Assembly: GCF_032854445.1 (NCBI RefSeq) | Contig: NC_088303.1 | Coordinates: 28,811,265 to 28,875,264, forward strand | Direction of reading: 5' to 3' | Source: Liolophura sinensis | Taxonomy: Eukaryota > Mollusca > Polyplacophora > Chitonida > Chitonidae | DNA length: 64,000 nucleotides | Program-made: the position numbers and the translations under genes | In this document: positions 12,607 to 24,014 of the stretch, one piece after another | How the letters are laid out: each line of letters starts with the position of its first letter | Numbering within the stretch: position 1 is the stretch's first letter | The notes under the pieces: generated by a model | Told to the model about the DNA's origin: nothing | Databases searched by the model: none | Seen by the model: only the letters and a program-made list of their open reading frames with translations

Positions 12607-12860
12607 AATATATTTAATATATGTATTCAGGTAATCACTCCATATAAGGCGGGAAAGTAAAGCTCCCCTCGGTGTGCATGGTTATCTTTTCACTTTTTTT
12701 ATTTATAAAGCAATTTGAAGATTTAAACGATTTAGTGGCGCAAATATCGGATACAGCATCAAGACTGAACATGATGAAAGTGTGTTGGAGAGAAAAGGAG
12801 AAACAATTTACTTAGTTAATTTTTTGTTATTGACTCTCAACATGATTTTTCACTTATACA

Positions 12861-12960
12861 GTTTTATGGGTGGAGGAAACCGAGGGGTAAACCACAGACC
12901 TTCGGCAAATTAGTGACAAGCTTTCCCACGTGTGAGATACAGATATACACACCATAAATT
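12861..12960 (-). mobile_element. Fourth SINE-like family, fragment
   Basis: GGAGGAAACCGAGGGGTAAA and CACGTGTGAGATACAGATAT match the family seen at 30488-30845. Confidence 0.5.
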
Positions 12961-13439
12961 GCATGTTGGGATTAACTTTGACAGGGTCCATGCACAGTAT
13001 GAGCGACGATGAAGAAACACTTGCATATCGTGTAAATATATTTATTATAAGGTGTAAATAACTGTATTTACAGCAGTCACTTGAAGACGCATAAAAGACG
13101 TCGTAAATGATAATATTGTTATCACCTTGATATTAGGATGCTATCATTAAGATGTCAGTGGCAGAAATATTCCATTTAAAAATTAGACTTTGATTTAATT
13201 CTGTGTTAGGTAATTTATACAAAGCTTTATCATTCCCACATATATTATGTGAATCTTCAATCCACTCATTAAGTTATCATCAAAAGCAAACTAGCACATA
13301 TACAATATAATATACAAACATGTTAAGCACGAAACGTTGATAGTTGAAGAACATCAACTATGCCGTCACCGTCATGTGTAGACAAGTTCAGTCTAGAACA
13401 CAGCGTGCACGAAGGCCGGTGTCTATGTAAACATGAGGT

Positions 13440-16290
13440 CCAACCATAAGACCAACATGGGTCTAGACAATTTTGACCCCGAGAGAAACCTTGATGTACT
13501 CAGGTATAGCCATAAGGGCGATGTAGTTGTAGATATCTAACCACGGGTCTTAACCACGGGAGCAGCCTGGATATAGTAAAGGGGCAAAGTGGATGTGGAC
13601 AAGTTTAACCACGAGAGCCACCTGAATGTAGTAAAGGGGCAATGTGGATACAGACAAGTTTAACCACGAGAGCAACCTGGATGTAGTAAAGGGACAATGT
13701 GGATGTGGACAAGTTAAACCACGATAGCAACCTGGATGTAGTAAAGGGGCAATTTGGATGCATACAATGTTAACCACGAGAGCAACCTGGACGTAGTAAA
13801 GGGGCAATTTGGATATATACAAGTTTAACCACGAGAGCAACCTGGATGTAGTAAAGGGGCAATTTGGATGCATACAAGTTTAACCACGAGAGCAACCTGG
13901 ACGTAGTAAAGGGACAATGTGGATGTGGACAAGTTAAACCACGAGAGCAACCTGGATGTAGTAAAGGGGCAATTTGGATGCATACAAGTTTAACCACGAG
14001 ATCAACCTGGATGTAGTAAAGGGACAATGTGGATGTGGACAAGTTAAACCACGATAGCAACCTGGATGTAGTAAAGGGGCAATTTGGATGCATACAAGTT
14101 TAACCACGAGAGCAACCTGGATGTAGTAAAGGGACAATGTGGATGTGGACAAGTTAAACCACGATAGCAACCTGGATGTAGCAAAGGGGCAATTTGGATG
14201 CATACAATGTTAACCACGAGAGCAACCTGGATGTAGTAAAGGGGCAATTTGGATACATACAAGTTTAACCACGAGAGCAACCTGGATGTAGTAAAGGGGC
14301 AATTTGGATGCATACAAGTTTAACCACGAGATCAACCTGGACGTAGTAAAGGGGCAATTTGGATACATACAAGTTTAACCACGAGAGCAACCTGGATGTA
14401 GTAAAGGGGCAATTTGGATGCATACAAGTTTAACCACGAGATCAACCTGGACGTAGACAAGTAATCCATAAGGGCTAATGTAAGTGGAGACAAGTTTAAC
14501 CACGAGAGCCACCTGGATGTAGTAAAGGGGCAGTGTGAATGTGGACAAGTTAAACCACGAGAGCAACCTGGGCGACAAGTTTAACCAAGAGAGCAACCTG
14601 GGTATATACCTAGAAGTATCATATAGGCAAGTACAGCCTTAAGGGCGATGCAGAGGTAGACCAGATTAACCACGAGAGCACCCTGGATGTAGTTAAAGGG
14701 TGAAGTAGAAGTAGACAAGTTTAAGAAACCAGGATGTTGGCAAGTAAAGCCATCACATTAAGGTGGATGTATTAAAGCAAGTTCGGCCTTGAAGTTGTCG
14801 CGTGGATGTAGACAAGTACAGCCATGAAGACGAGGGGGATTGAATTACTGTAACCAACGATGAGGTCATCATAGATGTCGGCATGAAAAACAACGGAAAC
14901 ACTACAAATACAAGTATTAAAAAATCACTATGAGGCCAGCGTATATGTAGTAAAATATGGTGAATTGTGTTGTATACAAGTCTTAACGTGGATGTCGACA
15001 GTTATCTAAGCCAGAGTAGCCATAGTATTTGATTCATATACGTAACAGCCTGGATCCCACGATAATTAGCCGTAAGGGCATATTCGATATGGTTAAGTTA
15101 AGCCATAATTACAGCATGGACAACATGGAGTTTAGTCGTAATAACGTTGTGGACACAGGTGGTTTAAGCCATAATTACAGCATGGACAACATGGAGTTTA
15201 GTCGTAATAACGTTGTGGACACAGGTGGTTTAAGCCATAATTACAGCATGGATAACATGGAGTTTAGTCGTAATAGCATTGTGGACACAGGTATGCTAAG
15301 CCATATTTACAGCATGGATAACATGGAGTTTAGTCGTAATAGCATTGTGGACACAGGTATGTTAAGCAATATTTACAGCATGGATAACAGGGAGTTTAGT
15401 CGTAATAACATTGTGGACACGGGTGGGTTAAGCCATAATTACAGCATGGATAACATGGAGTTTAGTCGTAATAGCATTGTGGACACAGGTATGTTAAGCC
15501 ATAATTACAGCATGGATAACATGGAGTTTAGCCGTAATAGCATTGTGGACACAGGTATGCTAAGCCATATTTACAGCATGGGTAACATGGAGTTTAGTCG
15601 TAATAGCATTGTGGACACAGGTATGTTAAGCCATAATTACAGCATGGATAACAGGGAGTTTAGCCGTAATAGCATTGTGGACACAGGTAGGTTAAACCAT
15701 AATTATAGCGTGGAGAGAATGGAGTTTAGCCGTAATAGCATTGTGGACACAGCTAAGTTAAGCCAACACCAAGGATGTTCAACACCATGTCAAGTCGTAA
15801 TGACATCGCGGATGTAGGTGATTTAAGTCATACAGGCAGCGTGGATGTAGGTGAGTTAAGCCATAAAGGCAGCATGGATGTAGGTGAGTTAAGCCAAAAA
15901 AGCAGCGTGGATGTAGGTGAGTTAAGCCATAAAGGCAGCGTGGATGTAGGTGAGTTAGGCCATAAAGGCAGCGTGGATGCAGGTGAGTTAAGCCATAAAG
16001 GCAGCGTGGATGTAAATGAGTTAAGCCATAAAGGCAGCATGGATGTAGGTGAGTTAAGTCAAAAAGGCAGCGTGGATGTAGATGAGTTAAGCCATAAAGA
16101 CAGCGTGGATGTAAGTGAGTTAAGCCATAAAGGCAGCGTGGATGTAGGTGAGTTAAGCCATAAAGACAACGTGGATGTAAGTGAGTTAAGCCATAAAGGC
16201 AGCGTGGATGTAGGCGTTACCGCCTGCAAGTCGAAACATCCTCCAAGTTCTTCGGTTCATGACCACATCAGTAATAGTGGCAAATAATGC
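13440..16290. repeat. Composite satellite of related 55-, 66- and 33-bp units
   Basis: 13540-14620 repeats a 55-bp unit (core ACCACGAGAGCAACCTGGAT); 14620-15030 is degenerate. 15100-15770 repeats 66 bp (core CATAATTACAGCATGGATAA), and 15825-16215 repeats 33 bp (core GCCATAAAGGCAGCGTGGAT). All share a TTAAgCCAtaA...GCnnnnTGGATGTAG-like frame, so one ancestral unit near 33 bp is likely. Open frames of 107 (minus), 262 and 170 (plus) codons come from units without stops. The 262- and 170-codon frames are in different registers, and unit-to-unit changes are not biased to silent sites, so I do not call a gene. Confidence 0.88.
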
Positions 16291-16345
16291 CATGAGACAG
16301 AACATCTAAAAAGGAGAGAAAGAAAAACAAGAATGACTAAAACTG

Positions 16346-16346
16346 G

Positions 16347-16386
<40 letters not shown>

Positions 16387-16399
16387 CGATCGATCGATT
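16346..16399. repeat. (GATT)n/(GATC)n microsatellite
   Basis: Runs of GATT changing to GATC at the right end (GATCGATCGATCGATT). Confidence 0.9.
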
Positions 16400-16497
16400 T
16401 CGGTTGGCGGTTCACGACGAATTTAAAACTGCCATGTTTATGGATGGTGGAAACCAGAGTGCCCAGAGTAAACAGTTGACCAAGTAGGGCAAATCAT

Positions 16498-16698
16498 ATA
16501 TTTTTATTTATTTATTTATTTATTTGATTGTTGTTTTACGTCGTACTCAAGAATATTTCACTTATACGACGGCCAGCCAGCATTATGGTGGGAGGAAACC
16601 GGGCAGAGCCCTGGGGAAACCACGACCATCCGCAGGTTGCTGACAAACCCCATGTACGGCCCCAGAGGAAGCCAGCATAAACTGGACTTAAACTCACG
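16498..16698 (-). mobile_element. MetaSINE-like SINE
   Basis: The (TTTA)n tail at the left is followed by GTTTTACGTCGTACTCAAG and the conserved centre. The tRNA head is truncated after the TGGACTTAAACTCACGACCG box-B region. It sits between the satellite and gene A exon 3. Confidence 0.85.
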
Positions 16699-16950
16699 AC
16701 CGATATTTTTATCAGAGGCAGGGGTAATAAAATGAAATAAGATATGAATGGAAATGTAAATAAACCCATTCGCGTTATGAAAATTGATATATTACAAACG
16801 CCTAATATCATTTCAACTCGAGGAAGGGAATTGTGATATTTTGCATTTATATAAACATTAAATAATTTCACTTAAATGACTAAATACTTCATAAAACAAC
16901 CATTAATGCAGAGAGGTGTTTGCTAAAGAACAAAGGACTTGTTTACTTAC

Positions 16951-17073
16951 AGAGGCAACCATCATCATTGACTTTTCGAACTCGGTCCGATAGTAACGTG
17001 ACGTGGCCACAGACGCTGCCGAAAGACCTGCGCTCAGCAACATCGGAATCATCACAAAATAGGTGACCTGGAT
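16951..17073 (-). CDS. Gene A exon 3: transmembrane segment 3
   Basis: This is a 41-codon exon, phase 0 at both ends. The acceptor is TTCTTTGTTGCAG before ATC and the donor is GCCTCT|GTAAGTAAAC. It encodes IQVTYFVMIPMLLSAGLSAA, a hydrophobic span, followed by SVATSRYYRTEFEKSMMMVAS. Three consecutive phase-0 exons with consensus splice sites make the gene model solid. A fourth span would be expected in a further exon at lower coordinates; see the candidate at 8888-9001. The intervening intron would hold the 33/55/66-bp satellite. Confidence 0.75.
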
Positions 17074-19179
17074 CTGCAACAAAGAAACGTCATCATGATT
17101 TATCATCATGATTTATCATATATCAACGGAGTGAACTTCCACTGTAGGTTTCATTCTTAAACATTGAGATTATTTTGGACCATTCTACATTTTAAAACAC
17201 TTTATGAATCAATTATTGGTACCGCAAATTTTTCACAAATTCTGATAACATGGAAAACTGTTGAAAATTGCATCTCTTTACATGACTCTGGACTTTATTC
17301 CCACCAAATTATCCTTTGATTTTATTTGGATATCTGATGAATATCCCGTGAATAAACAAACAATTTATAAATTAACCCAGTCTTGAAAAGATTTACTTAA
17401 GATTTCCAAACTTTTTAAACCTTGCTTCCTTTATAGTTACATTTCTCTTTACAACAGAAAATTTTCGGATCTCATTCAGTGCAAGCCAGCTTGGAACTTT
17501 TCTAAGACACATTTCTTTGCAAGTTTACCACTGATTTAATCCATATTTTGACATCTGATATAACAGTGAAAACAAAAACGGACATTAAATTAAAACGCGA
17601 AAAAAAGGCACAAATGTAAACCATCAAGAAATTCACACATAACTGGATATTTGAAAACATTAGATATAGTACATTTACATGTACGCACGGACAGACAACT
17701 GTTAAGAGCGTAACCTGTAGAATCCATACTTTCAAGTTCATGCCCTATAGTTGCATGCTGATATATGTTTGTAGATATTTAAATGTGGTCCGAAAAGGCC
17801 ACCATACTTAAATGTGTTTTATGGCGAATCAAAAAACTTTTTTAAAAAAAGAACTAAAAGCGCTTTTGGGGACAGTTTGCCCTGCGCTTGGAAATGTATT
17901 GACTTCGTCGCACTGCGTTTGCTCACTTTAACAGTTCAGTACACAGGCTGCCGATTTACAGTTTCATCAACAAATTTTGGGTGCAAATGTATTTAAACAT
18001 TTAGAGAAATCTCTTTAAGTCCTTGAACATTTCAATTCATACAGCCTTCAACCAAGCGGCGCATGGTATGCGACCTCAGTGGATAAGTAGCCTATATAGT
18101 GAAGTATATACAGACTTGGATATGCAATTTTTAAAGTTTAGTTTGACAACTAAAGCACATCGTCATCCGCACGAACTCAGCTGGAAGAAAACTTGAGGCA
18201 CGTAGGCGTGTGTTCACGGAAGAGTAGCCATGCGCGAGATCTGTCACTCCTTAGCTCGATACAGAATTATACTGGATGTTATAGACTCGTGTATTCCGTC
18301 CCTTATATACACTTCAGAAATAATGCAGTTGTATGTTCCCGCGAGGTCATGCAGAAAGCTCGTCTGGTGTAAAAACAAGGCCGTGACGGCTGAGATGACA
18401 CCAACAGAGCTCTGACATACGTCCACTCGTGACCTCTTGCACTGCATTCCTTAGTACATATAAATGTGCTTGCCCAGTTGGTTACTCTTTTAAGGTGTAC
18501 TGCTGTCAAGAACACATCACTTATACAACGATGTTAAACAAGTAAAGAGACAAAGCAAAGAAAACTAGATCGCTCCTCATTACGGAAAACAAATGTGATT
18601 TGTGATAAACCCAACAGTAGGCCAACGGCTACATAACAGATCGTCCCTTGCACGCGACCAAGTGACCTTAGCGGTTGACCTCTGAAAGATGCCCAACAAA
18701 AATAAATAGGATCGTATGTACATCATAGAGCTGATTTCTCGATGGTGATGGAGTTATCAAATGAGATGCACGTGAGCACGAGTTTATCTCATAGCAGGCA
18801 AACTGAATTTCACGCCACCAACATGTCCACCAAGGTCTTACAAACTTCCACATCAGCAACGGCTTGTCACTTTTATAAACCAGTTGTCGTTACAGTTTTG
18901 AACACAATGACTACACGAGTGTAAATTCAAAGAAACGACGACAGTGTGATAGTTGGTAACAGGTCACATGTAACCTCTGAAATCCGGCCCCTTGTCCATT
19001 CACTTTTGAGCTTTGTTCTAATCGTTCGTGTGAAAGATTGAAAAATAGCGTCTTCCTCACCTGCTAGCACCATGACTTCGGCAGAAATAGGTCAAAAATG
19101 TGCACTGACGTTAATTTAAATTTATTAGACTTTGCTAGTCTAAAATTATTCAACATGCTGTGTTGTGTCTAAGACTTAC
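17074..19179 (-). other. Gene A intron 2
   Basis: 2.1-kb intron. Its right part holds a copy of the dispersed ~200-bp repeat (18925-19150). Open frames near 18230-18515 overlap on both strands and have no coding signs. Confidence 0.65.
18925..19150 (+). repeat. Dispersed ~200-bp repeat, copy 6
   Basis: CGACGACAGTGTGATAGTTG, CACATGTAACCTCTGAAATC and CTAGCACCATGACTTCGGCA. It ends next to gene A exon 2. Confidence 0.68.
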
Positions 19180-19353
19180 CAGCTTCCGCCTACATATCGC
19201 AAGTCTATCAATTTTCCGGTAGATCTGGGCGAGTAGCACGGAACCTGCGATTCCTCCGCATAAAAAGTTAACCACCATGAACCAGACACCGACTGCTGTG
19301 CTCAACCAGGAGTTTGTGAAGAGTGCAGACGTCAAAGCCAGCACACAAAATGT
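19180..19353 (-). CDS. Gene A exon 2: transmembrane segments 1 and 2
   Basis: This is a 58-codon exon, phase 0 at both ends. The acceptor is TTTCTTGCAG before ACA and the donor is CTG|GTAAGT. It encodes the rest of membrane span 1 (TFCVLALTSALF), a short loop, and span 2 (VWFMVVNFLCGGIAGSVLLA). A basic cytoplasmic stretch follows (IYRKIDRL, then CRRKL). The short loop between spans and the positive charge after span 2 fit a protein with both ends in the cytoplasm. The junction to exon 1 joins KLCQM to TFCVL without a frame change. Confidence 0.78.
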
Positions 19354-19590
19354 CTGCAAGAAAAAAGTGTGGTATCAGTATATGCTATAAACCCAACTAT
19401 CAGTCATAAACACGTATTTGATCAATCGTAATCAATTTTGTTGCTAACAGGTCAACCTTAAAATGTCTCAGACATTCATGGTAAGTATTCAGTCTTTCTG
19501 TGACGTCAAGAGATCAGAATTGCTTTCCTCGAGAATGGAATGAAAAGTAACGTTGTCACGATAAATGTTGGTGGGCCATATTCGCTTGGC

Positions 19591-20055
19591 GGGCCAAATA
19601 GATATTCAGTCGCTAATTATTGAGATCAATAAATATTTCCATATCGATAGATATTTACAGATATCGAAAAATAAGTTGGAAATATCGACAATTAGTTTTT
19701 TTCTGTTTGGTTTCAGTTGAAATGACTGTTTCCTTCTCTGCGTTGCTACGAATCCAGAATCTGAGGGGAAAAAACCTGTGTATTTACAATGGCCGAAGTG
19801 GCATGGTCAGCTGTCCAGAAATCAAAGGCAGCGAGTCAGAGGAGTCTCACCGAGGTTGGTTATTTAATGCAGTAGACTGTGCATTATTTTAGACAGATAC
19901 AGTGATTTACTGGTACGTGTTATTGCGATAAGTCGAGGCATTTATGAATATCAAAAATTATAGATTCTATAGCGATAAATCAGTTATTGTTATCGATAAA
20001 TCGTTTATTGATATCGATAATTGAATTATTCATATCGTTAATATTACTTTGGCCC
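19591..20055. mobile_element. Foldback element with GGGCCAAA ends and ATCGATA arms
   Basis: Left end GGGCCAAATAGATATT; the right end reads GGGCCAAAGTAATATT on the other strand. Both arms are A+T-rich with many ATCGATA/TATCGAT words. It is in gene A intron 1 and codes for nothing recognisable. Confidence 0.6.
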
Positions 20056-20214
20056 TTCATGCATTCGTGTTTGATCTTTTCATTCCGTTAGATTGAATAC
20101 GTCATCTACGAATTCGTAAATTATACGAAAACATGACATCAGTGATTTCACTACGGTGACCACATGTAGGTTTGTGTTTAGACTGATTTACTGTTTATTT
20201 ATTTGATATTTAAT

Positions 20215-20255
20215 TTAATGATAAGAGTTTTACGCCGTACTCAATGATTTACTAT
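20215..20255 (-). mobile_element. MetaSINE-like tail fragment
   Basis: Only GTTTTACGCCGTACTCAATG and adjoining A+T-rich tail remain. It lies in gene A intron 1. Confidence 0.4.
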
Positions 20256-21315
20256 GTCTTTGGTATCTGATCCTTTGATCAACATGACAGTTATGAACAA
20301 CAGGTTAGTAAACCTCGTCAGTGCAAAAAAATTCAAACACCTGGAATAATCAGTCAACCACTTGTATAAAATGCATGCAAACGTGCCCATACATTACTCA
20401 TGTCCGTGTGCGAATTATTTCCATAATGTTTTGTTTCTAAATGTACTAGGTACCAACAACATTTTTATCATTTTGTCATTTGTCTCACATAAAAAACACG
20501 TTATTACTGTCATTTATGGCACAAACCAAAGCATGGTGATATATTATTGAGAGAATCGTTTTCAACTTGGATGATTTAAAACCTGAATAATAATTTTAAA
20601 GAATAATAATTTTTTCATACAAGAAAATAATCCTTGACCTAAATAATTCCCTGGTTCAAGTCAAATTTGAATATGAACCTATTCACACTCTGACTATTGT
20701 AACTTAACAAAGGCGCAGAATATATGAAAAACAAATCCTCGTTAATTTTATTTTTTCTTACATTGTAATCAAATCTCATTTGCATATAGAGCGCGTAAAT
20801 GGTCGTTATCTATATTGGGGTTTAAATTTCTGTTGAATTAAATCTCTTCTTTTTTCTAAGGAAACAAACACGACTGACTGCATTTTAAAAACTGTCGTCC
20901 CTTTAAAAATTACCCATGGTTCTTGTAAAAGATCGACTGTACATATTAGCATCCGTATCCGTTTTCAATTCCGTAGAAACATATACTTTCAGTCAGAATT
21001 ATCAACGAAGAATGGATCCAACAATTGCTGTCAAGTTTCGACATAAATTTGAAAAGCTGTATTCGGTGCAAATGACCAAACTTTACCCCTTTTCGTATCC
21101 CATAATGCATAGCGCACACAAAAAATTAAGTAATTATTCTCTCGGTCTGTACATGTCAATAAACAGGAAAGATCTTTGATTACCCGATGGATAGCAGTCA
21201 CTTGTCAGAACTAGCATCTGTAGTATTACCAAACTGCGCAGTCCTAAATAACGATAAAATCGCCACAAGACAAAATTCTAAATTACAAATAACAGTCAGA
21301 TTTCACATAAATTAC

Positions 21316-21966
21316 CATCTGACATAATTTCACAATACACCGAAAACCGCACACTTGTGGAGTGGCTTCGATTTTCACATCTTCCGAGTCCATCGCTGGC
21401 TGTTCTTCGCACAACTTTTTGTTTTCATCCAACACGTTACCAACTTGCACACTATACCCATTTCTAATGTCAGTGTTTTTCATGTTTGTGAGGTTACCAC
21501 AAAACTCAGAAAACCCTTCCAGTTTAAAATAGCCGCAGTCGTCTGCCTGTTCATCGTTTCCATGTGTCCGTGACTTTTTTGTCGTCCTTTCCTGTGTTTG
21601 ATAACCTTGGTAACCCTGGCTGGTGTAATCGACGGAGGATGCTAGACTTTGGTAACCACCATTGGCGCCTGTTTGAACATTCCGTTCTCGAGCCGCCAAC
21701 ATGTCTTTCTCGCAACAGCTTCTCTGGTATCCCACATCGGGCTTGTCAAGGTAAGTTCTGTCCACATCACCATCTGTGTCCACAGCCGTTTCATAACCAT
21801 CCTCTGAATCAGAATTTCCATTCAGCTTTTCGTAGCCATCTTTTTTTGGTTTTCCTCGACGACCATTGCCCATCACCTCAATCTCCGCTTCCTCCAGTAA
21901 TCCGCCATTTTCCTCAGCATAACTGTCACCCAAACGTTTGTAAGCTGTGATGTTTATCGCTTGCAT
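21316..21966 (-). CDS. Gene A exon 1: long Tyr/Gly-rich cytoplasmic tail of a predicted tetraspan membrane protein
   Basis: The exon codes 217 residues from ATG at 21966 (context TTACCATGC, start MQAINITAYKRLG). It ends in phase 0 at a GTAATT donor (21315-21314). The open frame continues about 13 codons upstream, but a pyrimidine-rich stretch ending in TTTCAG lies just before the ATG, so a 5' UTR intron is possible. The tail is hydrophilic, acidic and Tyr-rich: eight Gly-Tyr pairs (Tyr 45, 58, 80, 105, 119, 122, 146, 171) and four YxxL motifs (YKRL 9-12, YEKL 45-48, YQSL 105-108, YFKL 146-149). YxxPhi motifs are known AP-adaptor sorting signals and possible kinase sites; their use here is inference. 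The last residues (CIVKLCQM) begin the first membrane span, completed in the next exon. Family not recognised; a MARVEL-like protein fits the layout. Confidence 0.72.
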
Positions 21967-22844
21967 GGTAAGGACAGATAGACAGTCAACACTGAAACAA
22001 TCCAAGCAGACAGGGAACTTTTCACTGTCCTCAACAAATATCTAAACATGAAGTTCCCTCGAAACCCTGACCATCTGAAGAGGAAATTTACGAAATGAGG
22101 GTATCTGCACCAGAATGTAGTAGCGAAGCTTGTCGTCACGCGTTCTATAGGCTATAACTGCACAAGCTGTCACACCATGTATACGATCAGTCTACTGGCT
22201 CACACTGCCAGTAAACCTCAGATTAAAATCTACCTTCGGCGTTTGTCACACATCTGTGACTTTCTGGGTCACCATGAAAAATGAGATTTACATTATTTTT
22301 TTTTTATTATCAATTGAGAGATGTCTGTTCAACTGTGCTGCACAGAGATTTTAACACTGGAGGAGGTGTCTGTCTAAATTTGTATATGTAGGATCGCAAT
22401 AGCCGTCTTCCGAAAATACAGTCAAAAGTGGTGCTAAAAGATAAGCCCGTGGTCGTTTTCGTCATATCTTCAGGTCACCTTCCCCCTGACTGACTGACGT
22501 ATTTGTTTTAGTGGACCGGACCACTTTCCCAGTCTCGCGCATCCTTCGGGGGAACAAAAATCGGGTTGAGCCTTATAATTATGAATAATACTTCTGTAAA
22601 ATGAGAATTAAATAGAAAAAATTTATAGAGTAATAAACTCACCAAGTATCATTAATTTTTGTTGCTGCTGTTGTTTGTTTTGATTTGTATTGTTTTGTTT
22701 TGTTTCTATTTTAGTACATATTTCGGCTCGACTTGTAATATACTCATCAAATCACCATTCGTTGTAACAAGTGCATATTAGGTAAGCGTAATATGATTAA
22801 ATTGGACGAAGGGCGATTTTAATAAACGAATCTATATGTATTTG
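21967..22844 (-). other. Gene A 5' flank
   Basis: Likely contains the 5' UTR and promoter on the minus strand; no TATA box or other motif could be assigned. Low-complexity T-runs at 22285-22310 and a TTGTTTTG cluster near 22690. Confidence 0.4.
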
Positions 22845-22965
22845 ATCCCTAGGCTCTGCCCGGTTTCCTCCCACCATAATGCTGGCCTTCATCGTATTAG
22901 TAAAATATTCTCGAGTACGACGTAAAACACTATATCAGATCAAACAAATACATAAATGTGTGTAT
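22845..22965 (+). mobile_element. MetaSINE-like SINE, 5'-truncated
   Basis: The copy begins at CCTAGGCTCTGCCCGG and ends GACGTAAAACACTATATCAG plus an A-rich tail. It lies just upstream of gene A's start (gene A is on the opposite strand). Confidence 0.75.
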
Positions 22966-23805
22966 TTCAACGCTTCATCCTTCATGTCACCTTAACCCGT
23001 TGTTCATTTCTGAATGAGGCCTTGATTCGTCACACTAGAGGGCACTGGGTACGCCGAGTTAGGCAGGTAGGCCTATAGTCATCTGTTGCCCTTTCTTTCC
23101 CGCTTCGCTAATTGTCGCCTTGACTATCAGATTTATCTCCCTTATAATGCAATCTCTCCATATAATCGATGGTCATTAAACACCGGTAACATTATCAACA
23201 AAGATTGACACACTATTTACACTGCATACAACTCTCTCTACGCTCATTTTACATCACCATTCAGCATTAGTAAATTTTGTACAGAACAACGACGAGGTCA
23301 AATTAATCATGGTGATGAAACTATATCCTAGTCTGGTAAAGCAAATCAAGGACATCTCCACTGCAAGCAGCACACATAACGCATTTGTCATGCAGCTGAT
23401 AGACAGAAAGACATAGGTTGGTTTTTGTGTCGAAAATGGGCTCCGGATCACGAATGTGGTACTGTATGTACTAAGTAAAAGCTAGTCCGAAATTACCCTG
23501 AAGTTAAGTTTGGCAAACTTTTGTTCAGCCAACGCTGGCCCGAAACCCACATCTGAGCGCGCTCCATTTAAAAACCTGTTGCAATTGCCATGGCACTTTG
23601 TCTAGGCGTTTGAAATAAAGATTACCAAGCATGTCCCCACTGCCTGAAGAGTTGACATCTTTTCGTCTGTCGATTTATCGTAAGCACAAAATTGATACGT
23701 TATTTATTAGGCCGGTTTTGGGCCCTGAGATTATTTGCTACTGCTCAAAGTCGGGTGGCCTACAGAGAGCCTCGACATATTTTACAAAGGCAAGTAACGG
23801 CATCA

Positions 23806-24010
23806 GGGCCTATATTTATCAAGCGACTTAAGACTTCAGTCAATAATTCAAACAGTCATATAACTGAGATATTTTTCTCGAGAAAGCTTGAAATCTGTAC
23901 AATAATTGTTTATTGCAGAACAAGGTGCCAACCACAAGTAGGGTTCTTTCTTGTTCTGAGTTTAGGTTTTAAAACACTTGAAACTTAGATCTTGCCTGAT
24001 AAATACGTCT
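23806..24010. mobile_element. Small MITE-like element, copy 1
   Basis: Left GGGCCTATATTTATCAAGCG; the right end on the other strand is GACGTATTTATCAGGCAAG. The interior AGGTGCCAACCACAAG, then GTTCTTTCTTGTTCTGAG, matches copy 2 (28733-28945) in inverse. Confidence 0.6.
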
Positions 24011-24014
24011 TAAG

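Larger units (their letters stand above)
11645..13435. other. Non-coding, with a hairpin and one SINE fragment
   Basis: Apart from 12565-12606 and 12861-12960 nothing was recognised. Confidence 0.55.
19354..21315 (-). other. Gene A intron 1
   Basis: 2.0-kb intron. It contains the foldback element 19591-20055 and a SINE tail at 20215. The 87-codon plus frame at 20916-21179 has no supporting features. Confidence 0.65.

Noticed and set aside
13550-14596. Five overlapping minus-strand frames of 73-107 codons (LNLYASKLPLYYIQVALVV-type repeats)
   Set aside because: Frames arise in all registers from the 55-bp satellite; a real gene would use one.
13540-14620. CRISPR-like regular repeats
   Set aside because: Units are directly abutting with no unique spacers and the DNA is metazoan.
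15828-16040. 70-codon minus frame of SPTSTLPLWLN repeats
   Set aside because: Mirror of the 33-bp satellite.
18230-18515. Overlapping frames on both strands near 18.3 kb
   Set aside because: Intron of gene A; no splice-compatible exon and no coding bias.
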